From: Tetrapyrgos nigripes
Taxonomy: Eukaryota > Basidiomycota > Agaricomycetes > Agaricales > Campanellaceae
DNA length: 64,000 nt
Reading direction: 5' to 3'
NCBI GenBank assembly: GCA_013368315.1
Contig: JAACJM010000088.1
Coordinates: 276,059-340,058 of the forward strand
Below are positions 1-11,643 of this stretch, one piece after another (the stretch's first letter is position 1; each line of letters starts with the position of its first letter). The position numbers and the translations under genes are program-made. The notes under the pieces were generated by a model that was given only the letters and a program-made list of their open reading frames with translations, had not been told where the DNA came from and did not search any database.

Positions 1-960
1 TTTAGTCTGCCATAGATTTCGGGTCACCATGACTTTTGTGCCTTTTGCCAGAACAAGTTCCAAGTTCCAATTCAAGACTAGTCTTCTGCAGACACTTTGT
101 GAGCACCTTGGCCATCATTCTTGCAGGGTATCTGAGTCAGGGTTGATCTAAAGCAGCAAGCTGAGAAATGTTGGTGTAATCGACAACTTTGGCTGTGATG
201 AAAAGACAGACCAAAGACAGACAGCATCAGAAGAGTCATTGTTTACTGAACTAGAAGGTCGTGGTGGGGTTTCATGGTGTGTGTGTAAATGTGTGGGTTG
301 TTCAGTGTGAGATGGCTGTTTGGCGAGATATCATCAAGAGAAAAAGAGTTGGAACAGGGTGGAGAAGAAAAAACTTGCCTCAGGGTGTTTTACTAGCCCC
401 TTCATCGACAAGGATCTCCCTGGCATGCACATGTAGGGTTGTGGAGGTGGGGCATTTGGATGGATGTGTTTGGATATCCTATCTGAAGTCTCTGGGTTCA
501 TCGTCGACGGCTTCTTCATGCATCGCAGCAACTCGTTCTCGGCCTCCTGTGAGGTTTTCCCAGAATTTGTCGTTTAGCATTAGAGCTGTCTTGTCTAGAG
601 GCTGGTATGCAGGGGCCTTGGGCTCGCGTAAGGGCTTTCTGGTTTTGGTGAATGCACTGGACTTTTTGATGAGCAAAGTGAAGACACGTCAGACCATGAC
701 GTGTCTCCAGGCATCGAGATTTTCAAACTCAAAAATCTATTGTTTTCTTCCTGGAAAAAGGCTACAGGACTGTAGTAGATACAAAAATATACACTTTTGG
801 AGGTTTCTAGGCAGATTGAGGGAGAACTGAACAAGCTGCTCACCATCTACGACGATGGGCAAAATCTCCACCATTTTGTGAATTGCCAAACAAACACAAA
901 TATGGATGGAAGGGGCCTCACAGGAACTCGAATAGCTTGTGTTGCAGGCTCCACTCGCAA
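1..960. other. Unassigned sequence left of the UGDH-derived repeat
   Basis: No gene is recognised here. Both strands carry several overlapping reading frames of 60-190 codons. On the minus strand (about 850 to 330) three frames overlap in a way that could mark an old frameshifted coding region, but none resembles a family I know. The stretch ends abruptly where similarity to the 33154-33821 repeat begins at 961. Confidence 0.4.
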
Positions 961-1227
961 CTACATGTATTCCTGACCCTTCAAACAATTACAACTTGAA
1001 GACATCAGATAACTTGCAAGTAACGAGCCCGAGTTACAGTCCACATATATTTACTTACACTATATACGAGTCAAGTCTCAAAGGGTAAATTTCATTGGTC
1101 AACTTGAGTATATGTTTATTCTTGATTTATTTACTATTGCTCTACAAGTCGTCAATGACAAGGTGATGGGTAAGAGTCAAGACTAAGTACAAACTAAGTA
1201 ACCTACACACAACGTGACTTGGATGTG
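961..1227 (-). repeat. Left half of UGDH 3'-end-derived repeat (copy A), split by copia
   Basis: This matches 33154-33436 almost base for base. The second half resumes at 6447 after the copia element. The differences are mostly CG in the 33 kb copy versus TG or CA here. Its last five bases (ATGTG, 1223-1227) are the decayed left target-site duplication of the copia insertion. Confidence 0.85.
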
Positions 1228-1614
1228 TGTCAGAAATAGTACATGTAAGTAACGGTGTACAAAAGGTACCCAGGAGTCCACAAAGATAGTGGAAACAACT
1301 GTTATTGAAGTACAGTACCTGTCAGAAATAGTACATGTAAGTAACAGTGTACAAAAGGTACTGTAGTAATAAGTATAATCAGTATCAAGTATATGAAGGA
1401 TAAAATGTAAGAGATACACACCCCAGGAGTCCATGAAGATAGTGGAAATGACTGGGGTGTCAGTTACAGTACGGACTGGTATAAGTGAGGCGGATATACA
1501 TATACGGATCACAAATGATGTACCTGAGGGAATAGGGAAAAATAATAGGAGGTGTAAAGTGGAATAAAGTATATATAAGGAAATACCCCTATCTGGAGAC
1601 TCTCATTCTCAACA
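1228..1614 (-). repeat. Copia 3' LTR
   Basis: This 387 bp direct repeat is paired with 6062-6446. It contains an internal duplication: a block starting TGTCAGAAATAGTAC occurs at 1228 and again about 92 bp later, and a block containing GATAGTGGAAA also occurs twice. The boundary is fixed by the polypurine tract immediately inside. Confidence 0.92.
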
Positions 1615-1623
1615 CTCCCCCTG
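1615..1623 (-). other. Copia polypurine tract
   Basis: Read on the minus strand this is CAGGGGGAG directly abutting the LTR start TGTTGAG. It is the plus-strand priming site expected next to a 3' LTR. Confidence 0.8.
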
Positions 1624-1870
1624 AGTCCCCAGGCGTCTACTCACTCATGGTCAATCCCAACGCCTTGACAAACTTCTCGAACAACGTCATTACATCTGCA
1701 ATGATCTCCTCTGAAGGTGTGTGACGAAACTCTAGTTCCCCCTCGCAAACAGCATCTCTGATCCAAGACCACTGGGTATTGAAGTGTTTGGTATGACTGT
1801 GTTTGGTTGTCGCCTTGGTGAGTGCAATCGAGCTAGTGTTGTCTACATTGACAACGAACGGGTATTCCTT

Positions 1871-4800
1871 TCACATCTCAATCCCATTCAGCCACTTCCA
1901 CATCCACTGCGCTTGCTTCCCAGCATGAACCATTGACAAGTATTCAGCCTTGGTTGTGGACAAGGCGACCACCTTCTGCTTTGACAAAGACCATGAGACA
2001 GCTCCTCTGGCAACCATAAACACATATCCCATCGTTGAGTAACCAACAGGTTTGAGACCATCGGAGGTATCTGAGGGGAGTTGGCGTCTATAGGTGATCT
2101 GAAGTCTGGAGGTTGCCTTCAGGTACGCGAGGAGGTGCAGGGCAGATGCCCAGTGGATGGGTCTAGGATCATTAGCATACCATTGTAGTAGGGCAACTGA
2201 GAATGTGATGTCTGGGCATGTCCCCTGACTAATATGTTTCAACGCTCCTATGAGGCTGTAGTACTTCTTGTTGAGCATGAAGAGTTTGTTGGCAGCTGGG
2301 ATAGGGTGTGGCTGACTGTCGATGAATTTGATACCAGGCGAGAGTGGGGTATATTTGGGAGCACAGCCCTTCATCCTGAAAAGTTCCAATGTTTTCTTGA
2401 TGAGGGGGCATTGGTGTATGGAGATGTTACCAGTATCTTCGTCAATTCAGACAGTCATCCCTACCACTACATCTGGATCCCCATAGTCTCTGAATTCATA
2501 CAGCTCAGCAATGTCCTTCCTTGCCCTATTCCCATCTTCCTTTGTTGAAGATATTCCTGTGACGTCATCCATGTAGGTTACAGTAATGGTATTTCCAAGG
2601 CAAGTATGGCAGTAATGAATGCAAGGGTGGGCTGGGTTCGATTTGAAGCCAATGTCACAGTACCGTTGATCAAGGAGCCTGTACCAATTTTTCCCCGCAT
2701 CCATGGATCCATATATATTGATATTCATGAGTAGGACTGTCTCAGTACCATTGTGAAGGGAGTAATGGTCTTTGAAGCCTTCAGGAAGGGTTAAGTAATT
2801 GACCCCTTGCAGTTTGGCGTTGAGATATGCTCCAGTGAAATCTCCTGACCATATATTCATCCCTTTGTATGCGGCAATAGCAATGGTGAATCGTATGGAC
2901 TCGTATCTCACAACAATGGCCCAAGTATCATTGTAATGGACTCCCTTGACTTGGTCGTAACCTCTAACCACCAATTGAGCTCAACGTTCAGTGATCTTTC
3001 CATCTCTGTCCAACCTGAGAGTGTATACCCATCGGGTTGTGATAACCTTCACATTCTCTGGCTTCGCCACCAGGGTAAATGCCTTCCTAGAGTCTAGCTT
3101 CTCAATCTCCTTTTCCATGGCCTTCATCCAAAGGTCTGGTTTGGTCATTGCCTCATTGTATGAGTTGGGAACCTCCATGTTTTCCAGCTCTATGATTTCC
3201 TCAACTTGGGCTTCTTGTGCAATGGGCTTGTCTTCTTCATCAAATTCTGGGAGTAATTCTCTATCCTCCTCATCATCTCTCATCCAGGCCTCTCCTCTGT
3301 CATATGCCTCTCTTTCTTGAGCCTCATATGCCTCTCTTTCTCAAGCCTCATATTCCTTCAACTGGATAAATTCTTGGGTCAAGGTCCGGGCACAGTTAGA
3401 AGTGTGGATTGGTGCAGTACCCCAGATTTCAGCCTGGGTGTGACGGCATCTCAGTTGTGGTGCAGTGGGCATGTCCTTGGTGTTAATTTGAGGACTAGCA
3501 TTGGGTATGTTGGGGTGAGTCTCGGTCAAGGCGGAGTTAGAAGGTTCAGGTTCAATCTGGGGTTTTGGGGTTGGGACTAAAAATAGCAGGTCCTCATTCT
3601 CCCCCTCCAACTCTAAAACCCAGTGTCCCATCAACTTCTCAAATATCACGTCACTAGTCCAGAACAGGTCATTGCTATCCCAAGCTTTGACAATGTAAAC
3701 CTTCCTCCTGTCGTATCCCACCATCTGGCATTTGTATCCTCTAGTGTCTAACTTCCCCCTGCCACTTTTCGCTGGAATATGGGCAAAGCCAATACTGCCA
3801 AATGGAATAAGGTGAGAGACATTCTGTCATTGCCTGGTCCACTGCTGTTCTGGTACAATCCCCTTGGTATTAGGCATCAAGTTCTTGACGTAAATAAACA
3901 TTGTCATTGCCTGTCCCCACCAATGTGGTGGTAGACTGGCATTGAACAACATTGCCCTAGTACTGTTGAGCATCACCCCAATTCCTCATTCAGCAGCTCT
4001 GTTCGACAGGGATGAGTATGGTGCTGTGAACTCATGGACAATCCCATGTTTTGTTGTCCACTCCTTGAAATTTTGAGAACAGAATTCAGGTGTGTTGTCT
4101 GTTCTAATTCTCTTCAGCTTCTTCCCAGTCTGTGTCTCTGCAATAGCTCGCCTAATTTCCAACTTTGCTAGTATTGTCTCTGCCTTGCAATCCTTGAGCA
4201 GTTCAACCATGTCCCTCAAGGTACCAGTGTCGGTTCCGAACAGTGCGTACTTGTTTCCGCCAACGGAAGTGACTTGGGCTGGCCCCCACATGTCTAGACA
4301 CCATCAGAAATTCACCTCAGCCATGACCTTGGTACTGTCTGGATGGGGTTGTCTGTCTGTGCAAGCTCGTCTACAATCCTCACAGCATCCCATCTTCTTC
4401 CACACCTCTTTCACCTCTGGCATCCCATCGAGAACTTCATGCACCCCCTTGAATTGCTCTGGCATGATATGTCCACCAGCCCTATGTAGGTATTGAATGT
4501 CCAAGGGTAATTTTGTTGCCATTGCCCTCTTCGCATTCGCATTGGCCACTTCAACGTCTAAGACGTAAACCCGCTCCTTCAGCACTGCCTCAAACACATC
4601 TGTACCTGTCTTGTCCCTGAACGTAATGACACCATCCCCTTAAATCATATAGTAACCAAGGGCATCGAGGTTTATTCGAGACATTAGGGGCATGAAGTGC
4701 TCTGCAGAAAACTAGGAGACAAGGTATGCCTTTATATATGGTTTTCACCTGGACGTCGCCTTTACCAACAATGTTTAGTGTAACTCCTTCATGGGACGAG

Positions 4801-5993
4801 TCTCCTTCTTCGACAGAGGCATGTAGTTCAGGAAGAATTGTCTATCTTTGAAGAAATGATGAGATGTGCCAGAATCAGCGAGAATACGAATGGTGGGCCC
4901 AGATAATTGGTCGTTGGACTTGGAGGTGGTGTTAAGGGCAATTACCCTCATCGAGGATTCGTCTGAGGTTTTGGTAGAAGCGGTGGCATTTGTGGATGGT
5001 GGTGTAGCGTCTTTTTTCCCTTTCCACCATGCAGGATATTGACCTTGTTTCCCACCTCCCTCTCGGAAACAGTTCTCGATTGTATGCCCTCGGCATTTAC
5101 ACTTCGGATTGGAGCATAAGAGGTCTGGATTAACAGGTCCTTTCCTGGTGTTCATGGCGCTCATCTTCTCGGTCAACTCCTTTACTTGTGCCTGTAGTGC
5201 CGCCACCTTGTCCATCCCTGGAATCCCATTCACTCCATCACCTCCTCCTATGAGCCTAACGTGTTCTTGGAGGTGTCCTGCTGCAACGTTGAACAACATT
5301 TTCGGGTCGGTTAGGAGGGTGCCTACAATAGGGATCCACTCTGTTGTTCAAGGAAATGAGTCGAGGAACATGGTTAGGAATTTGGAATTGTCATAGTCAG
5401 CTCCCACATCCTCAGCTTGCTTGTGCAGAGTACAGTATTTGGCTGCATAACCATCCTCACTAGTGACATTTCCTCAACATATCGACATCCTTGCAGTGCA
5501 TCCTCCTTCCTTTGATGAGCCAGATGGCTCACCAGGGTGTATTCCTTGGAAGGAATGACCATAGTTCATGGGACTTCTTTCCTGATTTGAATCCTAGGGC
5601 ATTGGGGTTTTTTTATATTGTCCCAGATCATCAGGTATGCCACAGATTCGCGAATGTCATATTCAAGGTAGTTCGGATGAGTATTGCTGATAGGAGTCAG
5701 CTGTAATGGTGTATTCAGGTCATTCAGTTCAATAGGTATGTCAACCTTCCTTCCCAGTATAAATGTAATCCTTTCAGCTTTCCTCGCCAGATCATCGACT
5801 CCCTCCACAAGATATAGTTCTCCCCATTAAACTTTGCATCATCAGGAAGCTCCTGAATAGTTGTGTAGTTACTCAGATTCCCTATGGGGTTAATGGCGAT
5901 GGCGGAAGTCATTTGTGGATCACTGGTAGTGGTATTTGGCGATATGAGAGGAGGATATATGGAAGGGGTAGAATTGGTTGTAGTTTTGGGCAT
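1871..5993 (-). pseudogene. Copia gag-pol polyprotein, decayed
   Basis: The reading frame is fragmented but domains are in copia order. The gag N-terminus starts at 5993, with FNGENYILWRE about 50 residues in. A zinc knuckle (CSNPKCKCRGHTIENC) and an aspartic protease core (ADSGTSHHFF) lie in the 5299-4775 segment. The GAG-pre-integrase region is at 4597-4304, with a disordered form of the usual H..LGH motif. The integrase core at 4291-3986 includes ETQTGKKLKRIRTDN and ends TAPYSSLSNRAAE. The RT at 2974-2447 has TYMDDVTG. RNase H at 2389-1871 has STTKAEYLSM. At least five frame interruptions separate these pieces. Some changed residues, such as N for G in the RTDN(G) motif, indicate loss of function. 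It is a relic, not an expressed gene. Confidence 0.92.
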
Positions 5994-6061
5994 GGGATTG
6001 TATGAATAGTATTTTCAATGAGTTGATATTATGTAGATCTTCGTGTGCAGGGCCCATAACC

Positions 6062-6446
6062 TGTCAGAAATAGTACACATAAGTAACGGTGTACAAAAGG
6101 TACCCAGGAGTCCACAAAGATAGTGGAAACAACTGTTATTGAAGTACAGTACCTGTCAGAAATAGTACATGTAAGTAACAGTGTACAAAAGGTACTGTAG
6201 TAATAAGTATAATCAGTATCAAGTATATGAAGGATAAAATGTAAGAGATACACACCCCAGGAGTCCATGAAGATAGTGGAAATGACTGGGGTGTCAGTTA
6301 CGGTATGGACTGGTATAAGTGAGGCAGATATACATATACGGATCATGAATGATGTACCTGAGGGAATAGGGAAAAATAATAGGAGGTGTAAAGTAGAATA
6401 AAGTATATAAGGAAATACCTCTATCTGGGGACTCTCATTCTCAACA
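6062..6446 (-). repeat. Copia 5' LTR
   Basis: This 385 bp direct repeat is about 96-97% identical to 1228-1614. Several of the few differences are CA in one LTR against TG in the other (6078-6079 versus 1244-1245; 6346-6347 versus 1512-1513), which points to decay of an ancestral CG in both. Confidence 0.92.
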
Positions 6447-6841
6447 ACACAACTTGAACGTGACTTGTCACCACGTGTGTTTTGGTTTTGGTTTTGGTTT
6501 TGTGCATATGTCGACTGGACTGATGAAGAGGTTCTAGTTTCTAGTTTTCTTTTGATTTACATGCCATTGCCATGACCGATGACAGTTACCTGTAAACTGT
6601 AACTGCCAAATTGAACTGGGGGCATGACAATGTGAACTCAATCGTACGTGTAAAGGAAGATGGCCTGTCCATGAGTCAAGGTAGGGTTGTGACTAGCCTG
6701 CATAATTCTTAGACTGTTTGCAGACCTCTCTGACTAAGTCATACATAGTGGCAGGTCTTGGACAGGTCCAGCAAACAAGGTGGAAAAAGTTGACAATTTT
6801 GGTTGACTAAAAGTTACTTTGTAGTAAATAGTGCCTTTTCT
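6447..6841 (-). repeat. Right half of UGDH 3'-end-derived repeat (copy A)
   Basis: This continues the repeat interrupted at 1227 and matches 33432-33821. Positions 6557-6589 correspond on the minus strand to the terminal exon of UDP-glucose dehydrogenase (VTVIG.GNGM then stop). The arginine of the IGRGNGM ending is changed to histidine by a CpG transition. The first five bases are the decayed right TSD of the copia element. Confidence 0.85.
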
Positions 6842-7439
6842 CATCACTAAAACAGCCCAACCCATATTCCACCTAACCAGTGCTTATATCCACCTGTAAT
6901 AGTTTCACGAGTATATCAGACCATTATCATTTGTTATCATAATTTCAAGAGCTAATCATACCATGTCAGGATTTTTTAAGGCATCCTGACAAGACCTGAT
7001 CAGGGGATTATCATTTGACTGTCATTTATATATCTGTAGACTTTGGGGAGATCGCTGTATAGCATAGTGTCGGGCAGTGACATTCCTGTCTAAGTATAAT
7101 ATGAAGTCTGGTGCAAGAAATGACAGAAATAGTGGAAGTGTAAGTTGTTCACCTTCCTTATCCCTTGTTAGACTTGTGAGTGTGGCCTTGATGGAGCATC
7201 TCTCAGAGACAAGTGGGCACATCAAATGCTATCTCTAGACATCTGATGTGCTGCCACAACCAAATTGGGAACATTCCCATGCTCTTCTTCCCATGATACA
7301 TGCTGCCCTGCCTGCGAGACCTACCATTAAGGTGTAATTATAAATTGGCTAAGCTATTACAATGTATTAGTACTAGTAATCATCAAAAATTTGACCTTTG
7401 CCAGACCAAAATAACCTTCAAAGAGACTCATGCAAATTT
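6842..7439. other. AT-rich spacer, no feature seen
   Basis: No coding signal, repeat or structured element is recognised between the UGDH-derived repeat and the gene remnant beginning near 7440. Confidence 0.4.
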
Positions 7440-8665
7440 TCCTCTCACTCATCTTGTCAGATTCTGGAAGATCCCTTCCCATTGTTTTTTGCCCAATATT
7501 TCCCTTTTCCCCAGTTCTTTGTGGTCTTATCTTCATGGGAAATTATTTCACTAGGTAAACTACTCAGTGGTGCTGATTCAGGACCATGCAAATTCCATGC
7601 TTTGTTCCCATGCCTTCTGGATAGTGCCCAGCAATCGCCAAAAGCAATGAAATTTTGACAAGGAAAATGATTACATGTAGCATAATAAAGAACTGGGCCA
7701 AGATCATCAATCCATTCATCGTTGCTAATTGCCAGCTCACTGTCCTCCCCATCTGTATCCTCATCTTCAGAAGTGCTAACCTGTGGGGGCAGTTTGCAAT
7801 GCTCTTCCTCTTCATCCTCCTCCACAACCTCTCTCTGGATCTCTTCACCATCCGAATTACAGTAGCTGCGAAAATTGATGCCGCTTCCTTTTTTGGAATT
7901 TAGCTCCGGGCTGGTTTCTGGCTTACTTCTTGATTTGGGGTGGGTCAGGACAGATGAGAGAAGACCGCTGCACCACTTTTCTAGTGTTGTGAAGGCTGCG
8001 TTGAAGGAGAGTGAAGGAAAAGATTGTGACCCGGCACCCCAGCACCCTGCTATTTCCAAAAAAGGAAGCGGCATCAATTTTCACAGCTACTGTATATAAC
8101 GGCACATCCAAATCATCCAATCCAGCATCAGTGGCAAACAGGCACAAATATTCATGAAGGTGCTGGTGTCCAAGACCGCCTCCACGGAACAGCATAAATA
8201 TGTCACTTTCAACAAACCTAGGCGGTAATAGTGAGTTCAAGGGTAGTTACATATTGACATAATAATACCTCCAATCATCCTCCTCCAGTAACTGAGGTCT
8301 GGCAAAGTTTGTTACCTCAACTTGACGTCCAACTGAAGTTTTAGGTAGTCCACTGTTGGTTCCTTTCAACAAAAAAGCTGGGATGAGGTGTATTCCACGT
8401 ACAACCTGGGAAGGATGAAGAAAGCCAAAAGCAGCAGGATTTCTAGCATTGATGAACTTGATCTGATGTAAATGCTTGGCATGCCACCCAGCCTTGTATG
8501 TCCAATCATACTCAAACCAACATACCCATAGCATCTCAACTTTTTGCATAGGAACTGACTTGAGCGATGAGCCTCGTGGAGTTGTAAAATGGGCATCAAC
8601 ATGAAAGACACCAATGACTCAACCATAAGTGAAGGGATGGATAGAGCCGGTGATACGCCATACAA
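7440..8665 (-). pseudogene. Remnant of a hypothetical Agaricomycete protein, split by a MITE
   Basis: On the minus strand, 8549-8247 reads VEMLWVCWFEYDWTYKAGW, then FGFLHPSQVVRGIHLIPAF and DDWRYYYVNM. The frame shifts to a segment at 8240-8095 containing DIFMLFRGGGLGH. After a 233 bp MITE (7860-8092) an acidic tail resumes at 7857-7700 (EVVEEDEEEEHCK). The order of motifs resembles the C-terminus of a repetitive, transposon-associated hypothetical protein family I recall from Agaricomycetes, but I cannot name the family. Upstream codons run to about 8665 before homology fades. Frameshifts and the insertion make it non-functional. Confidence 0.6.
7860..8092. mobile_element. MITE with ~37 bp terminal inverted repeats and TA target duplication
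   Basis: The ends read CAGTAGCTGCGAAAATTGAT and, inverted, CAGTAGCTGTGAAAATTGAT, and pairing continues through the GCCGCTTCCTTTTTT stretch. TA flanks both ends (7858-7859 and 8093-8094), the signature of Tc1/mariner-type mobilisation. It has no coding capacity. A second copy in inverted orientation lies at 46433-46664. Confidence 0.9.
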
Positions 8666-8890
8666 AATTCGCGTATAGAAACGCTAATTGGCAGTTAGAA
8701 AGCTGATTCACCACTTCAATTGGTATATAAAGGACTAGAGTGAGTCCTGAACTGCTAGTTAAAGCGCTAGTTAAAGCGCTAGTGGACTAAGTGTAAGCGC
8801 CAGTACAATAAAGCTAAGTACTTATGAATAGGATATGCTTATTCTAAGTACTATGGTTGATGTGCACAGTGCTTCAGTTATAGTAGCAGA
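8666..8890. other. Left flank of the large DNA transposon; possible LTR relic
   Basis: This holds a TATA-like stretch (TATATAAAGGACTAGAG near 8726) and two direct copies of a GCTAGTTAAAGC unit near 8754-8778. Removing the 8891-15654 element joins this stretch to 15655 onward across a single GTAGCAGA. The two together may be part of one older, non-coding retroelement-like sequence. The last eight bases (8883-8890) are the left TSD. Confidence 0.4.
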
Positions 8891-8901
8891 CAAGGGTGGT
8901 C
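8891..8901 (+). repeat. Left terminal inverted repeat
   Basis: CAAGGGTGGTC, the exact reverse complement of 15644-15654, directly preceded by GTAGCAGA. Confidence 0.92.
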
Positions 8902-10425
8902 AAAAATTTTAATTTCTTACACAACGTCAAAAAATTTTTTAAGGACTCGGTGGGCCCGACTGACCGAGCGCTCCTTCCTAATATGGAAGGAGCACATGAC
9001 TAATCTATCTTTGTCAGTGTGGCAGCGTCCGAACTGTGAGTCACTACTGTTCCATAGACTAACGACGTCGTTTCTGCGCCCTTTCTCCCTTGCATACATC
9101 ACAAAGCCAGCCTCGGGGAACATGTGTATCCAGCTCCTGATATTGGTAGTGATACTGGCCAGCCATCAGTACGTTAACTAATACTTTTAACATGCAAACT
9201 CACCCATTTTGTCACGCAGCCCTTGTTAGAGCAACAAGCAACGTTTTCTGCCATCCGTTGCTCTTCTGGAATAACAACACCACATACGCAAGTGAATAGG
9301 GCATCACCTTGAGTTATCCGTCTTTTATTGGTGCGTCTTGGCCTTCTACCTTCCACTTCTTCTGACTGATCCATTATTGCTTCTGAATCACCTTCCAATG
9401 TCTCACCAACGTCGTGTCTCCTCCCATCTCCTTCCCCACCCTCGTTCTCCTCTTGTAGGCCAACAATCTCTGTGTCTGGTGCTGGAAGGTGAGAGAGAAA
9501 GCTATCACCGCCCACTTTTCCCCCTTCAGCACCCGCAGAGTGCTCAACAGGTTTCAAAATTGCAGGTACAGACGACAGAGGAACGTCAGGAACTGCAGGT
9601 ACAGATGATGGGGGAATAGATCGGTCTAGCGTGATGTCTTGCGCAAGGAGTAGGTCGACTTCATCATCTTCCCCAAGCGCGGCAAAGTCATTGACCCTAT
9701 TGTACCTTAGTAGAAGCAGTAGCTTAGCAGCGGATCGACAAGTCCTTAGTCCGGTTGTACTCACTGCTCCTCATCCTCTTCCTCGTCAGTCTGCTCATCG
9801 GATTTGTTACAGTCAGTGTCGTCCGGCTCAGTACCTTGCATATCTGTAGTACTATATGAGTAGTTGTGTAAGCTATTGTCGAATAAATCAGTATTTTTCA
9901 CTCACTGATGAGACGTGTGGGTGGCATGAGCCTGCGATATAGGAATGGGACCTTGCTCCTATTGTTTTTTCTTTCTACCTTGGGCTTTAGGTACTTTTTT
10001 GTGGTTTTTATACACGTCAGCCATCGCTAACTTCTCACTGCTAGAAAGTTTCCAGAGGTCTTCTCGACTTGCAGTGGGATGACGGCGGCGGTAATGGATG
10101 TCGAGATTGTATCGCCATACTGCTGGTGCGTTGGGATCCTTCTTTTTGCAGAGATCACAATTGATTGGTACATTGGTACAAGGATTTGAGATACTCGATG
10201 AACTGGCTGCAGCGTAGCTGAAGTTTTTGAGAGCTGAAAAGACTGGGCATCCTTTGGTATGTTTCCGATCTATCTTGTCCTTCTTTGTAAGATAAAATTG
10301 ACATTGGGGGAAAGGCGATAGACAGAATCCACAAGGTTCTGATTCTCGAAGTGTAGTAGGTGAGTGCAAGATGTGTGTGCCAATGTGTTTGAGAATGATT
10401 TGTGGTTTATTTGCATCCAGATATA

Positions 10426-10844
10426 CAGTGGCCAAAAAAATTGTCCACATGTTTGGCACTTTTGGAAAGATTGCTGATTTAAGAGCTATTGAGCAGAAAT
10501 CTCAAAACATGGCTGGTGGTAGCAAGAAAGCCTTTGATTAGAGCTACAATAATCTGTCTGTTTTGTCTTATTTGGCCACATATCTGTGGAGTTATGATTG
10601 ATTTAAAATTGTATGTCATTTGGACAATTTTTTGAGTTGCCACTTCAAAATCATTATTGCAATAACCTGATGTGTTATACATGATGTCATGGGTGGAGCT
10701 GTACAGTAATGTGATGTATACACCACAATGATGTCATAGCTGCCAGCTGGAGCATACATAGCAACATACAGATGCTCTACAGCTTCTATGAAAATCATGG
10801 GGTCCCTCATATCAGCCCAGAAAGACAATCTCTACTCTCTCCTC
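10426..10844 (+). repeat. Left long inverted repeat of Tc1-like element
   Basis: This pairs with 11644-12062 along its full length with only a handful of substitutions. Confidence 0.9.
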
Positions 10845-10864
10845 CAAACTGCCCCTCCCTCTAT

Positions 10865-11643
10865 CAAAATTTCAGCTCAGACTGAAGTATGAAAGCAGAG
10901 TGTTGCTTTTATAGGTAGAGAGACATGTTCTGATAAAGGAAACCATTGGATATAGCACTTTAGAAAGTTAATACCCAGCTGAAAAATGGCCACCTCTGGA
11001 TCAACTCCCATATTATTAATGCTTTCCAGGATTTTGTTACTTAAGATGGTCATATAGTGTTTGCAATCTATCTTCCCCTTCATCTGGACCATTTTTACTG
11101 CTTACTGTTGCCCCATACCCTACCCCATCATGTCATTTTCTCTCTCAAATGTCATCATTTCTGTCACATCTTGCTGTACCATGAATTTATCTCTCTTTTC
11201 TCACACATGCTGGGGCATATTTGCCCCAAAATAATTGGTTTTGGTCTTATCTGAGAAAATAACCCACTTCTAGCCTTCTACAGCTCGGTCTTTTTACATC
11301 TGTGCAAACTTCAAGTGAGCCTTGCTGCAAGTCACTGTAAGTTTGCACTTGTTCTGTGTTTTGGAGATCGCCACAAGACGTTTTCAGGAATGTTTTGGCT
11401 GTTATAGGTTGGGACAGGTTGTCCAAGAAGAGCCTTGATGTTTCAGGCCACTTGTGTAGCAATCTGGCTTTACCAGAATGGATTTTTTTCCAATCTAACC
11501 TCTTCACAAGTAGTAGAGAGCCTCCTAGGACACCCTGCTGTATTGTTCTCATTGTCTGTATTTGTCTTTTAAGCCACAAAAGCAACTCTTGGCTTCCATA
11601 CTCCAGTCTGAGCTGCAATTTTTGCAGATGGAGAGGCAGTTAA
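10865..11643 (-). pseudogene. Tc1-like transposase, decayed
   Basis: The frame is broken, but landmarks stand in Tc1 order. A helix-turn-helix tail with HSGKARLLHKWPETSR lies near 11475-11430. The catalytic-core segment WVIFSDKTKTNYFG near 11265-11220 matches the Tc1 W..V.FSDE..... motif with K replacing the usual E. A segment near 11070-10980 (KHYMTILSNKILESINNMG, VAIFQ) matches the region before the second aspartate, but the expected QDNDPKH block is scrambled. Stops and frameshifts rule out activity. Confidence 0.85.

Larger units (their letters stand above)
1228..6446 (-). mobile_element. Degenerate Ty1/copia LTR retrotransposon
   Basis: This is a 5.2 kb minus-strand LTR retrotransposon. 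Two LTRs of 387 and 385 bp begin TG and end CA. A polypurine tract lies just inside the 3' LTR, and the interior encodes gag, protease, integrase, RT and RNase H remnants in copia order (integrase before RT). The empty site survives in the paralogous repeat at 33154-33821. There the target is ACGCG (33432-33436), now read as ATGTG at 1223-1227 and ACACA at 6447-6451, as expected of a 5 bp TSD after CpG deamination on opposite strands. The interior is broken by many stops and frameshifts, so the element cannot be autonomous. Confidence 0.93.

Noticed and set aside
261..830. A 189-codon plus-strand frame as a gene
   Set aside because: No family resemblance, low-complexity composition, and equally open frames on the other strand.
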